Positions 34,097 to 42,576 of a DNA stretch of 64,000 nucleotides are shown here, piece by piece. Every line of letters starts with the position of its first letter. Position 1 is the stretch's first letter. The notes under the pieces were generated by a model, which had not been told where the DNA came from, searched no databases, and worked only from the letters and a program-made list of their open reading frames with translations. The translations under genes and the position numbers were made by a program. The DNA comes from Streptomyces sp. IMTB 2501 (GTDB taxonomy: Bacteria; Actinomycetota; Actinomycetes; Streptomycetales; Streptomycetaceae): contig NZ_MQUS01000017.1 of the NCBI RefSeq assembly GCF_001953885.1, positions 62,001-126,000 on the forward strand, written 5' to 3'.

Positions 34097-35330
34097 GTGA
34101 ACACCGGCGACACCGCCTGGCTGCTCGCCGCGACCGCTCTCGTCCTGCTGATGACACCGGGCCTGGCCCTGTTCTACGGCGGCATGGTCCGCACGAAGAG
34201 GGTCCTCAACATGCTGATGATGAGCTTCGTGTCGATCGCCCTGGTCACGGTGGTGTGACTGGCGGCCGGCTACTCCCTCGTCTTCGGGGACGACGCCTTC
34301 GCGGGGCTCATCGGCACCCTGGGCCACGCCGGTATGAGCGGCCCGGGCCCGGGAAGCGTGCACGGCACGGACCCCGCCCTCCTCTTCACCACCTTCCAGC
34401 TGACCTTCGCGATCATCACCGCCGCGCTGATCAGCGGTGCGGTCGCCGACCGGACGAGCTTCTCGGCATGGCTGGTCTTCGTGCCGCTCTGGACCCTGCT
34501 CGTATACGTTCCGGTCACCCACTGGGCGTGGGGCCCGGGTGGCTGGATCCGGGACAAGCTCGGCGCGCTCGACTTCGCGGGCGGTCTGCCGGTCGAGATC
34601 ACCTGCGGCGCCTCCGGTCTCGCCCTGTGCCTGGTCCTCGGCCCCCGCCTCGGCTTCAAGAAGGACGCCATGCGTCCGCGCAACCTGCCCATGGTGATCC
34701 TGGGCGCCGGTCTGCTCTGGTTCGGCTGGTTCGGCTTCAACGCGGGCTCGGCGCTGGGCGCGAACGGGCCGGCGGCCGCCGCATTCCTCGAACACCCTCG
34801 CGGCCGGCCGCACCGGTCTGCTCGGCCGGCTCTTCGTCGAGCAGAAGCGCGACGGCCACCCCACCACCCTGGGCGCCGCCTCCGGCGCGGTCGCCGGCCT
34901 GGTCGCCATCACCCCGTCCCGCGGCACGGTCTCCCTGCTCGGCGCGCTGGTCGTCGCCGTCGCCGCGGGTGTCGTCCGAAGTTACGCGGTGAGCTGGAGG
35001 TTCAAGCCGAACTACGACGACTCCCCGGACGTCGTAGGCGTCCACCTGGTCGGCGGCGTCATCGGCACCCTGCTGATCGGCCTGTTCGCCCAGAAGGCGA
35101 TGACCGGCGGCACGGAGGGCCTCTCCTACGGCGGCGGGCTCACCCCGCTCGGCAAGCTGCTGGACAAGGCGATGGGCTTCAGGGCGAGCGAGGAGCAGGA
35201 GCACACCGGCCTGGACCTTACGGTGCACGCCGAGACGGCATACGATCACGGCGTCCTGGGCCACGGCGCCCCGGTCTCCCACTCCGTCCTCAGTACAGCC
35301 AGCACGCAGAAGGTCGACACCCAGGCATGA
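34097..35330 (+). pseudogene. amtB: amtB ammonium transporter pseudogene
   Basis: Similarity to Amt/Rh ammonium channels runs through the whole interval, but the frame is broken twice. A TGA at 34256-34258 replaces a Trp codon after ...SIALVTVV, and an extra base at about 34790 (before AACACCCTCGCGGCCGG) shifts the frame until the stop at 35328-35330. Conserved segments (FYGGMVRTKRVLN, HWAWGPGGWI, WFGWFGFNAGSA, VVGVHLVGGVIGTLL) remain. Several family Trp/Cys positions read Arg (GLLGRLF, TPSRGTV, VVRSYAV), further decay. The intact glnK overlaps its stop. Confidence 0.88.
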
Positions 35331-35665
35331 AGCTCATCACCGCGATCGTCAAGCCGTACCGTCTGGACGCGGTCAAGACCGCCCTGCAGGAGCTGGGCGT
35401 GCACGGTCTGACCGTGACCGAGGCGAGCGGCTACGGCCGGCAGCGCGGCCACACCGAGGTGTACCGGGGGGCCGAGTACCGGGTCGACCTGGTGCCGAAG
35501 GCGCGTATCGAGGTCGTGGTGGAGGACGCGGACGCCGACGCCGTGATCGACGCGATCGTCAGTGCCGCGCGGACGGGGAAGATCGGGGACGGGAAGGTGT
35601 GGGCCGTGCCCGTGGAGACGGTCGTACGCGTGCGGACCGGCGAACGCGGCCCCGACGCGCTCTGA
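35327..35665 (+). CDS. glnK: PII nitrogen regulatory protein (GlnK)
   Basis: Small trimeric signal protein sensing 2-oxoglutarate, ATP and ADP; 112 residues, intact. Seen: MKLITAIVKPYRLDAVKTAL, the T-loop GRQRGHTEVYRGAEYRVDLVPK with Tyr46 and the modifiable Tyr51, and carboxy TGKIGDGKVWAVPVE. ATG overlaps the amtB stop (ATGA). With amtB dead, it has lost its usual membrane partner here; Streptomyces have another amtB-glnK-glnD locus elsewhere as I recall. Its last 107 bases overlap the convergent secreted-protein gene. Confidence 0.93.
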   Translation: MKLITAIVKPYRLDAVKTALQELGVHGLTVTEASGYGRQRGHTEVYRGAEYRVDLVPKARIEVVVEDADADAVIDAIVSAARTGKIGDGKVWAVPVETVVRVRTGERGPDAL

Positions 35666-36578
35666 CCAGCAGCACCCCGGCCGCCACCCCCGCGACGCAC
35701 ACCAGCGCCACGACGAGCCACGGCAGCGCGAGGAAGGTGGCGCTCGCCGACTGCCGGGTGCCCGGCGCGCTCGCGGTCAACGTCACGTCGGCCCGGTCGA
35801 GTTGGGGCGCCCCCCGCCAGGTCTCGGTGAGCCGGACCCGCTGTCCCGGCAGCAGCTCGGAGGGCACCCGGGTCAGCCGGCGGTCGAGCAGCGTACGGCC
35901 GAACAGCCCGCGCACCGTCAGCTCCACCTTGGGGTCGAGGGTGACGTTTCCGGTGTTGTGCAGGGTGTAGGAGACGGTGGCCGTACCGGCACCGAACCCC
36001 GGGATCAGGGGCTGGTGATGGCTGATGTGCACCTGCCCGACGGAGAGCGCGGGCAATGCGGGCCCGCCGACCCGGAGGTAGACACGGGCGCCGACGGCCC
36101 GCTGCACACCGAGCGCGAGCCTGCCGCTGCCGGGGTCGACCTGTTCGTCGAGGGCGACGACGGCACCCGGATGGTCACCGGGCTCGGCCCCTTCCGGAAC
36201 GTGCAGGGTGAAGGGCACGGTGACGGTCGTACGCCCGGGCACGGTGACCCGGGACTGCGCGAGCCGGGCCCAGGCGCCCACCCCGAGCATCCGCTCCCGC
36301 ACGGTCCGCACGGCGAAACCGCCGTCGCGGGCGGTGTTGTAGGCGTCGGCCGCGTAGAGCCGGAAGGTGAGCGGCTCACCGGTCCTGTTCTGGACGGCGA
36401 CCTTGTCGGTGAGGGTCTGGCCGGGTTCGGCCGAGAGGTAGAAGCAGGGCCGCGCGGCGACCTTCGAGGCGACCGGGTAGACGGACCAGCTGCCGTTGTC
36501 GGCGGCATGGGCGGGCACGGCGGTGAGGCCGAGGAACAGGCCGAGGAGGCTGAGGAGGCGGACGTACGGCTTGCGCAT
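35559..36578 (-). CDS. membrane-anchored DUF916/WxL-interacting-type envelope protein
   Basis: A 339-residue exported protein: signal peptide (MRKPYVRLLSLLGLFLGLTAVPAHA), an amino-terminal DUF916 (WxLIP) peptidoglycan-type domain (SAEPGQTLTDKVAVQNRTGEPLTFRLYAADA), a second beta domain with YTLHNTGNVTLDPKVEL, one membrane helix (LPWLVVALVCVAGVAAGVLLV) and a cytoplasmic Arg/Ser/Pro-rich tail. The tail, last of about 35 codons, is encoded antisense to the end of glnK. Third gene of a secreted trio (38628 to 35559); such proteins partner WxL surface proteins in Firmicutes, and the gene before it looks WxL-like. Confidence 0.82.
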   Translation of the reverse strand: MRKPYVRLLSLLGLFLGLTAVPAHAADNGSWSVYPVASKVAARPCFYLSAEPGQTLTDKVAVQNRTGEPLTFRLYAADAYNTARDGGFAVRTVRERMLGVGAWARLAQSRVTVPGRTTVTVPFTLHVPEGAEPGDHPGAVVALDEQVDPGSGRLALGVQRAVGARVYLRVGGPALPALSVGQVHISHHQPLIPGFGAGTATVSYTLHNTGNVTLDPKVELTVRGLFGRTLLDRRLTRVPSELLPGQRVRLTETWRGAPQLDRADVTLTASAPGTRQSASATFLALPWLVVALVCVAGVAAGVLLVRARRGRVRRSARVRPSPRARPTPSRPRSSPSARH

Positions 36579-36649
36579 GGGTGCGGACCCCCACGGACGG
36601 GAGACATGACGTAGAACGGGACAACGGGCGGGTGCGGACGCCCCTGCGC

Positions 36650-37987
36650 TCAGGTGAGCGTCAGCGTGAGCACGCCGGAGTACGCGCCCGGAGGTGTGAA
36701 CGCCGGTACGTCCAGGGAGAGTCCGGCGTCCACGGTGAACTCACCGCCGGTGAGCGTGCCGTCGGCGGTCTGTGCGAGGGTCGCTCCCGAGGCACCCAGG
36801 GAGCCCGCCGAGCCGGCCTTGCAGGTGCTGGGGCTGCCGGGCTTGGTCGCGCAGGCGGGGGTCCAGCTGAGCCTGCCCGCGTCGATCTTGGCTCCGGGAC
36901 CGGTGAGGTCGGTGACCTTGCCGGTGAGCGACCAGCCGGCCGGTCCGCCACGGAAGTCCTTGACGGTGACGGTCTGCAGCGCGCCGGTGGAGGCCCCGCC
37001 CTTGCCGAAGTCGACCGCCGACAGCGCGACGGAGTCCCCGGCCTGGGACATGGACAGCGTGCCCGCCCTGACGGTGGTCGTCAGCTTCTGACTGCCCGGT
37101 GGAACGGGCGAGTTGTCGTTGACGACGTAGGCCGCGGGCCCGGCCCCGTTGTCCGCACTCCAGGAGCCGCCCTCGTAGGCCACGATCCCGGTGGTCGTCT
37201 TGTCCTTGACGACCAGAGAGCCGCTGAAGGCCCCCTGCGCGTCGGCGGTCACCGTGGCGGTGTCCGCGGTCTGGTTGCCCCCGGCCCGTCCGGCCAGCGT
37301 GACGGTGGCACCCGGCGTGAAGTTCGTACCGCTGACGGCGACACTCGCACCCGGATCACCGGAGGCCGAACTCAGTGAGATGGCCCGGGTGTTGGCCGGA
37401 GTTCCAGCGCTCGCCGTGACGGTCTCCGACACCGGGGCGGGCGGGGTGGTGACCGTACAGGGGGTGTCCAGCTCCAGGATGTAGCTGGTGTGGATGTTGT
37501 AGTCGCCGGGCGAGAGGGTGATCTGGCCGGGCTTGGTGACGGTGAACGTGCCGGTCATCGAGAAGGACGGGAAGGCGGCCTTCCCCGGCACCGGCGGATT
37601 CTTCTTGGGCCCCGCGACGGTCACGTCCCCCGACTGGGCACCCCCGAGGGTGACCTTCCCGGTCGGGGTCATGATGTCGGCCGGCAGGGCGAGATCGGTG
37701 GGATTGCTGGCGGCGGCGGTGACCACGGTGTAGGTCACGGTGACGGTGTCGCCGACCTTCGGGGTGGTGTTGTCCACCGACACGTTGGCGGTCGTGGTGC
37801 CGTCGATCGGCGGGATGCCCGCCACGGCGGGCGGGATGCAGTGCGTGGCGAAGTTCACGTTCGTACCGGCGGCACCGGCCGGGAAGGCCAGCGCGCCGCC
37901 CGCGGTGACCGCGAGCGCGGTCGCCCCGAACAGTGAGCTCCAGCGCCACCGCCGGGATCTTCGTGATCTTGGGGGTGTCGAACCCAT
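36650..37987 (-). CDS. secreted WxL-like surface protein
   Basis: A 445-residue secreted protein. ATG 37985-37987 has AGGAGGGGG six bases upstream. A long Arg-rich signal (MGSTPPRSRRSRRWRWSSLFGATALAVTAGGALAFPAGAAG), then an adhesin-like beta domain, an IPT/TIG-like domain (ISLSSASGDPGASVAVSGTNFTPGATVTLAG), and a carboxy-terminal domain with GWSLTGKVTDL and a closing GVLTLTLT, reminiscent of WxL peptidoglycan-binding domains (W-S-L then a terminal strand). Lies directly before the DUF916-type gene. Function is inferred as a non-covalent wall protein. Confidence 0.75.
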   Translation of the reverse strand: MGSTPPRSRRSRRWRWSSLFGATALAVTAGGALAFPAGAAGTNVNFATHCIPPAVAGIPPIDGTTTANVSVDNTTPKVGDTVTVTYTVVTAAASNPTDLALPADIMTPTGKVTLGGAQSGDVTVAGPKKNPPVPGKAAFPSFSMTGTFTVTKPGQITLSPGDYNIHTSYILELDTPCTVTTPPAPVSETVTASAGTPANTRAISLSSASGDPGASVAVSGTNFTPGATVTLAGRAGGNQTADTATVTADAQGAFSGSLVVKDKTTTGIVAYEGGSWSADNGAGPAAYVVNDNSPVPPGSQKLTTTVRAGTLSMSQAGDSVALSAVDFGKGGASTGALQTVTVKDFRGGPAGWSLTGKVTDLTGPGAKIDAGRLSWTPACATKPGSPSTCKAGSAGSLGASGATLAQTADGTLTGGEFTVDAGLSLDVPAFTPPGAYSGVLTLTLT

Positions 37988-38075
37988 GGGGCCCCCTCCT
38001 GAGGGTTGTGGGCGCAGCGGCTCATCTGCGCCGACAGGGGGCATTGATGTGGAGCGGGGGTGAGAAGTCAATGGA

Positions 38076-38117
38076 GATGCCGCAGAAATCTGACGGATCA
38101 TCAGTTTCTGCGGCATC
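38076..38117 (-). terminator. strong hairpin after the small secreted protein gene
   Basis: A perfect 13-base inverted repeat GATGCCGCAGAAA / TTTCTGCGGCATC (38076-38088, 38105-38117), extendable inward by CTGA/TCAG across one bulged base to about 17 pairs with a 7-base loop. It begins 35 bases after the 38152 stop and 89 bases before the WxL-like gene, so it may end or attenuate the transcript between them. Confidence 0.75.
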
Positions 38118-38151
38118 CAGGGGACTTCCGTCCGGAACCGGAACAGATCGC

Positions 38152-38628
38152 TCAGTCGAAGACGAAGGGGCCGGGCGCCTGCGGCCCGTTGGCCGTGCAC
38201 GTCACGGTGACCCCGAAGATCACCATCTTCAGCGAGCCGCCGCCCGCGTCGAGGCTGTCACCGGAGGCGACGGTACCGGGGAGCGGGCCGACGCTGACCG
38301 GGTCGCCGGCCTTCATGGCGGGGTTCTTCGTCCCGCTGAAGACGACCGAGCCGCCACCGGCCTTGGCCATGGTGAGGGTGGAGGAGATGGAGTCCTGGGC
38401 GACCGCGACCGGCGCGCTGATCGCGGAGGAGCTGAGGGTGATGGCGGCCGAGGTGCCGCTCTGGGTGGCGGTGAGCGTGGCCGTACCACCGCCGAAGACG
38501 CCGCAGCTCGCGGAGATGGTCGCCGACTGTGGGGTGACGGCGGCCGCGGTGGGTGCGAAGGCGAGTCCGGTGACCGCGAGGGCCCCGGCGGCCAGTGCCG
38601 CACCCGTTGCCGTGCGCTTGCCTCTCAT
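38152..38628 (-). CDS. small secreted protein of unknown function
   Basis: A 158-residue exported protein with a signal peptide (MRGKRTATGAALAAGALAVTGLAFAPTAAA) and a Ser/Thr/Gly/Ala-rich beta-like mature part containing two Cys (SASCGVF and VTVTCTA) that could pair. It resembles a single extracellular beta sandwich. First gene of the secreted trio, with a hairpin downstream that could set a higher expression of this gene than of the next two. No family recognised. Confidence 0.72.
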   Translation of the reverse strand: MRGKRTATGAALAAGALAVTGLAFAPTAAAVTPQSATISASCGVFGGGTATLTATQSGTSAAITLSSSAISAPVAVAQDSISSTLTMAKAGGGSVVFSGTKNPAMKAGDPVSVGPLPGTVASGDSLDAGGGSLKMVIFGVTVTCTANGPQAPGPFVFD

Positions 38629-38756
38629 GGAGATCCGCTTCCCTTCCCTGTGGGGAGTGCCGTGTGGGGGGACGCCGACGGGTGAAGAGGCCCGAGCAGG
38701 CGAGTGCGGACGCCGCGTCGGCGGTGCGGATCTGACGACCCGTCGGAACTTACGGC

Positions 38757-38785
38757 TTTATTGATGCGCAGGAGCAAGGACTCAA
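38757..38785 (-). promoter_or_regulatory. promoter candidate for the secreted trio
   Basis: On the minus strand TTGAGT (38785-38780), a 17-base spacer and AATAAA (38762-38757), in an AT-richer stretch, 129 bases before the ATG of the small secreted protein. The rest of 38629-38857 shows nothing else. Confidence 0.4.
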
Positions 38786-38857
38786 CAAGGTTGAATTCCA
38801 GCCGACCTGCCGTTCGGCCGGTACCTGCTCAACGGGATACCGGCCCACGCGCACGGC

Positions 38858-39211
38858 TCAGCCGGCGGAGACGGTCAGCCGCACAGCCCCGTCCAGCCCG
38901 GCGAGCAGCACCGGCGTCCCCGCACCCCCGAGGTCGGAAACGGCGGCCAGATCCTCGGCCGGCACGGACTCCGCCTCGCTCACCACCGCCGCCGCCTCCA
39001 AGGACTTCGCCCCCGACGCCACGGCCATGGCCACGGCCGTACGCAGCGCGCTCAGCCGCAGCGAGGCCAGCTCCACCGACCCGGCGACATACGTCCGCCC
39101 GGTCTCGTCCCGTACGGCCGCACCCTCCGGCACGCCGTTACGGGCCCGCGCGGAACGGGCCAGAGTCACGATCTTGCGGTCCTCGGGATCAAGCGCGTTG
39201 CTCTCGGTCAT
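38858..39211 (-). CDS. cytidine-deaminase-like protein lacking zinc ligands
   Basis: A 117-residue protein, MTESNALDPEDRKIVTLARSA... of the kind annotated as cytidine deaminase-like between the CorC and era genes of actinobacteria. It has the fold's pattern (RNGVPEGAAVRDETGRTYVAGSVELASLRLSALRTAVAMAVASG) but the positions where deaminases carry HAE and PCxxC read VELASL and nothing, so zinc binding and catalysis are not expected. Perhaps a structural or regulatory remnant with a kept role near era. Confidence 0.7.
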   Translation of the reverse strand: MTESNALDPEDRKIVTLARSARARNGVPEGAAVRDETGRTYVAGSVELASLRLSALRTAVAMAVASGAKSLEAAAVVSEAESVPAEDLAAVSDLGGAGTPVLLAGLDGAVRLTVSAG

Positions 39212-39239
39212 GCCCAGAGCATACGAAGCCCGGCCCCGT

Positions 39240-40100
39240 TCACCCCGCCACGGGGTACATCGCGCCCCGGCGGCCCTCCGGGGAAGCCAGCCATTCCAGC
39301 TTTTCCGCGGTGTTCGCCTCGTCCAGGGGGGTGTGCAGCACGATCATCAGATCGGGGCGGACCGGGACCTTCAGTACCGTCGACTCCACGACCAGCAGTC
39401 CGGCCAGCGGATGGTCCAGTTCCTTGCGCACCTGCCCCTGGTCCTCGATGTCCCGCTCCGCCCACAGCTGAAGGAACTCGGGGCTGCGCTCGGACACCTC
39501 GGCGAGGACCTCCCGGAACCCCTCGTCGTCCGGCCGCGCCGCACACGCGGCCCGGAACTGCGCCACGACCGTACGCGCGTTCCGCTCCCAGCTGTGGCTG
39601 CGCGCCCGGTACAGCGGATCGACGAAGAAGTCGATCAGGCAGTTCTGCGTGACGTCCGGCCGCATGCCGAGCACGATCGCGGCCGCGTCGTTGTACATCA
39701 CGCAGTTGTAGTACAGGTCCATGATGTGCGCCGGATACGGCATCCAGGTGTCGATCAGCCGCCGCAGCCCGTCACACATGTCCCGCTTCTCCGGCGCCAC
39801 TTCGGGCGCCGGCGGGTTCATCCCGGCCAGCAGATACAGGTGCCGGCGCTCGGCGTCGCTCAGCCGCAGCACCCGGCCGACGGCGTCGAGCACCGACGGC
39901 GAGACGGAGATCTCCCGCCCCTGCTCCAGCCACTGGTACCAGGAGGCGCCCACCCCGGCGAGCACCGCGACCTCCTCCCGGCGCAGTCCGGGCGTACGGC
40001 GCCGGCCGCCGCCCACGGGCAGTCCGGCCTCCTCCGGGCTGACCCGGGCCCGCCGGCTCATCAGGAACTCGCGCAGCTCGTTGCGCCGTTCACTCTTCAT
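39240..40100 (-). CDS. XRE-family regulator with MmyB-like ligand domain
   Basis: 286 residues from the ATG at 40098-40100 (MKSERRNELREFLMSRR). HTH at about residues 32-62 (TPGLRREEVAVLAGVGASWYQWLEQGR), then the MmyB domain (LRRLIDTWMPYPAHIMDLYYNCVMYNDAAAIVLG). Divergent from an MFS exporter with 110 bases between, so it likely controls that exporter and senses a lipid-like or aromatic ligand. Paralogous in kind to the regulator at 32233. Confidence 0.92.
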   Translation of the reverse strand: MKSERRNELREFLMSRRARVSPEEAGLPVGGGRRRTPGLRREEVAVLAGVGASWYQWLEQGREISVSPSVLDAVGRVLRLSDAERRHLYLLAGMNPPAPEVAPEKRDMCDGLRRLIDTWMPYPAHIMDLYYNCVMYNDAAAIVLGMRPDVTQNCLIDFFVDPLYRARSHSWERNARTVVAQFRAACAARPDDEGFREVLAEVSERSPEFLQLWAERDIEDQGQVRKELDHPLAGLLVVESTVLKVPVRPDLMIVLHTPLDEANTAEKLEWLASPEGRRGAMYPVAG

Positions 40101-40210
40101 CGCCCCCGCTGCAGGCACGTAGCCGCTCCTCCCCCGTCGTGTCTGGTGGTCCCACCACCACCATAAGTTCCGACTCCCCACCGGTATTCCGCACGCCCGA
40201 AGCTCAGGAC

Positions 40211-41656
40211 ATGGCGATCGACACCACCACTCCGACCACCCGCTCCACGGGCGTACCGCTCGACAGCCCCCGGTTGTCGACGCGTGACAAGCTGGTCCTG
40301 TTCGTGCTGTGCGCGGCCCAGTTCATGGTCGCGCTGGACTTCTCCGTGCTGAACGTGGCCCTGCCCGAACTCGGCACCGACCTCGGCATGAGCCGCTCCG
40401 CCCTGCAGTGGGCGGTCACCGCGTTCGCGCTGCCCTCCGGCGGCTTCCTGCTGCTCTTCGGCCGCATCGGCGACCTGTACGGCCGCCGGAAGCTGTTCCT
40501 GACCGGCCTGGCCCTGTTCGGCGCGGCCTCGCTGCTGGCGACCCTGGCCTGGGACCCGGCGTCCTTCCTGGCCGGGCGGGCGCTGCAGGGCCTGGGCGCG
40601 GCGGCGATCGTGCCGACGGCCATGTCCCTGCTCACCACCACCTTCCCGGAGGGCCCGGCCCGCGATCGCGCCCTCGGCATCGCCGGCACGGTGATGTCGC
40701 TGGGCTACACGGTCGGCATGGTCGCGGGCGGCATGCTCACCGACACGCTCGGCTGGCGCTCCACGATGGCCCTGCTCACCGTGTCCGCGCTGATCGTGCT
40801 CCCCCTCGCCCCCGGTCTGCTGCCGGAGTCCCGCACCCCGGACCGCCCGCGCCTCGACGTGCCCGGCGCGATCACCGTCACCGCGGGTCTGCTCTCCCTG
40901 ATCTACGCCCTGTCCACGGCCGCCGACCACGGCTTCGGCCGCGCGGACGTCCTCGTCACCCTGGTCGCCGGTCTGCTTCTGCTGGCCGTGTTCACGGTCG
41001 TCGAGTCCCGTACGGCCGCTCCCCTGGTCTCGCTGCCCATGCTGCGCCGCCGCACGGTGGCCTGGGGCAATGTGGGCGGTCTGGTCACCTTCTCGATGAT
41101 GTCGACGGTGATCTTCGTCCTGACCCTGTACCTCCAGGAGATCCTGCGGCTGTCGGCGTTCGAGACGGGTCTGGTCTTCGGCGTCCAGGGCGTGCTGTCG
41201 GCGATCGCCGGCTCGCTCGCCCCGAGGGTGATCGGCCGCTTCGGTGCCCGCCGCACCCTGGTCGGCTCGCTGGCCGGCCAGGGCGCGCTGATCGCGGTCC
41301 TGCTCCTGCTGGACTCCCACGGCTGGTCGGTCTGGCTCGCCACGGCGGCCGTGTCCCTGGCGAGCATGTTCCACCTGGGCGCGATCATCTCGTACGGCCT
41401 GACCGTCACCTCCGGCGTCCCGGACGAGGAGCAGGGCCTGGCCACCGGTCTGGTGACCTCCACCCAGCAGGTCGGCATCACGGTCGGTATCCCGCTGCTG
41501 GGCGTGCTGGCCACCACGTCGCACGACCTGCTGAGCGGCGTCCACACGGTCCTCGCCCTGGACGCGGCGATCGTCCTGGCCGCGGCCGTCCTGGTCGGCC
41601 TTGGCCTGCGCCAGGGTCGGAGCAGCGGCCGGCACACGGGTCAGCCCAGGGTCTGA
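40211..41656 (+). CDS. MFS exporter, DHA2 family (14 helices)
   Basis: Drug/proton antiporter of 481 residues. ATG 40211 with AGGAC upstream. Seen: motif D1 LDFSVLNVALPELGTDLG, motif A GRIGDLYGRRKLFLTGLALFG, RALQGLGAAAIVPTAMSLL, motif C GIAGTVMSLGYTVGMVAGGMLTD and a second half with TSTQQVGITVGIPLLG. Divergent from the XRE regulator. Its stop overlaps the convergent LD-carboxypeptidase remnant by 16 bases. Confidence 0.93.
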   Translation: MAIDTTTPTTRSTGVPLDSPRLSTRDKLVLFVLCAAQFMVALDFSVLNVALPELGTDLGMSRSALQWAVTAFALPSGGFLLLFGRIGDLYGRRKLFLTGLALFGAASLLATLAWDPASFLAGRALQGLGAAAIVPTAMSLLTTTFPEGPARDRALGIAGTVMSLGYTVGMVAGGMLTDTLGWRSTMALLTVSALIVLPLAPGLLPESRTPDRPRLDVPGAITVTAGLLSLIYALSTAADHGFGRADVLVTLVAGLLLLAVFTVVESRTAAPLVSLPMLRRRTVAWGNVGGLVTFSMMSTVIFVLTLYLQEILRLSAFETGLVFGVQGVLSAIAGSLAPRVIGRFGARRTLVGSLAGQGALIAVLLLLDSHGWSVWLATAAVSLASMFHLGAIISYGLTVTSGVPDEEQGLATGLVTSTQQVGITVGIPLLGVLATTSHDLLSGVHTVLALDAAIVLAAAVLVGLGLRQGRSSGRHTGQPRV

Positions 41657-42216
41657 ACGATCTCGCTCCGCGCGGCCGTGTGCACCACACGGCCGCGCGC
41701 GCCGTTGACCAGCGGAAGGAAGGGCGCGACATGCCCGCACTCGACATCGGCGGCGATCGGCACCCCGAGCGGGCCGAGCGCGTCGAGGACGGCCTCGTAC
41801 TGGGTGAGGGTACGGCTGTCGGGGTGGGTCCGGCCGACGAGGACGGCGGCGGCCCGGTCGAAGAACCCGGCGAGCCGCATGCCGTGCAGGTGGCGGCAGA
41901 TGGTGAACGCCTTGTCCTCGCAGGCCTCGGCATGGACGAGCAGCGACTCGTCCCCGGCGCACCGCGAGGTGTCGAGGTACGGCGTGTCCATGAGGTTGTT
42001 GCCGTGCACGGCCGCGATCCCGGTGCGCAGGGTCAGCGGGGTGATGACCGTCGACATGTCCGAGTGGCCGACGCCCCAGGTCGGCTCGGCCCGCCCTCTC
42101 GCCTCGAAGTCGAGCGACGGCAGCAGATCGATCGCCAACTCCCCGCCCCAGGGAGGCACCACGGCCCGGATCGCGGCATCGAGACCGGCAAGGCGATCAA
42201 GGCCGGTCCAGCGGCT
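41641..42216 (-). pseudogene. LD-carboxypeptidase (S66) gene, 5' deleted
   Basis: About 190 codons match the carboxy-terminal part of S66 muropeptide LD-carboxypeptidases: VVPPWGGELAIDLLP, GVGHSDMSTVITPLTLRTG, HGNNLMDTP and a closing PIAADVECGHVAPFLPLVNGA with the catalytic-His region. The amino-terminal domain with the Ser nucleophile is gone. Reading upstream, the frame meets the TAG that also ends the MmcQ-like gene (42217-42219), which is in the same frame. A 12-base direct repeat (GGCCGGTCCAGC at 42201 and 42221) flanks the junction, a likely deletion or slippage scar. A GTG at 42160 could still start a 173-residue fragment. Confidence 0.8.
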
Positions 42217-42576
42217 CTACGGCCGGTCCAGCCGCAGTCGCTCCGCTCTCGGCAGTCCCGCGACGACGAGGTCGTACGAGTCCTCGATCAGCTCCTTCAG
42301 CAGCCGTTCGGGCAGGTCGCCGTCGACGGTCACGGTGTTCCAGTGCCGCTTGTTCATGTGATATCCGGGGACGATCAGCCCTTCGTGCTCGCCCCGCAGT
42401 CTGACGGCGTCCTCGGGCTCGCACTTCAGGTTGATCGTCAGGGGCTCCCCGTCCAGCCTGCTCAGGGCGAACATCTTGCCCAGCACCTTGAAGACCGAGG
42501 TCTCCGGGTTGAACGGGAAGTCCTCCTCGGCCGCGTTGAAGGACAGGCAGAAAGCGCGCAACTCCTGAGGTGTCAC
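42217..42576 (-). CDS. MmcQ/YjbR-family protein
   Basis: A 119-residue DNA-binding-fold protein of the MmcQ/YjbR family: MTPQELRAFCLSFNAAEEDFPF, FKVLGKMFALS, INLKCEP, GYHMNKRHWNTVTVDG and LIEDSYDLVVAGLPRAER are typical. Its start overlaps the CorC-like gene stop by four bases, so it is translationally coupled to the ybeY operon. Role unknown; structural relatives bind DNA-like partners. Confidence 0.88.
   Translation of the reverse strand: MTPQELRAFCLSFNAAEEDFPFNPETSVFKVLGKMFALSRLDGEPLTINLKCEPEDAVRLRGEHEGLIVPGYHMNKRHWNTVTVDGDLPERLLKELIEDSYDLVVAGLPRAERLRLDRP

Noticed and set aside
34256..34258. UGA in amtB as a selenocysteine or tryptophan codon.
   Set aside because: No SECIS-like structure or selenium genes, UGA is a stop elsewhere here, and a separate frameshift also breaks the gene.
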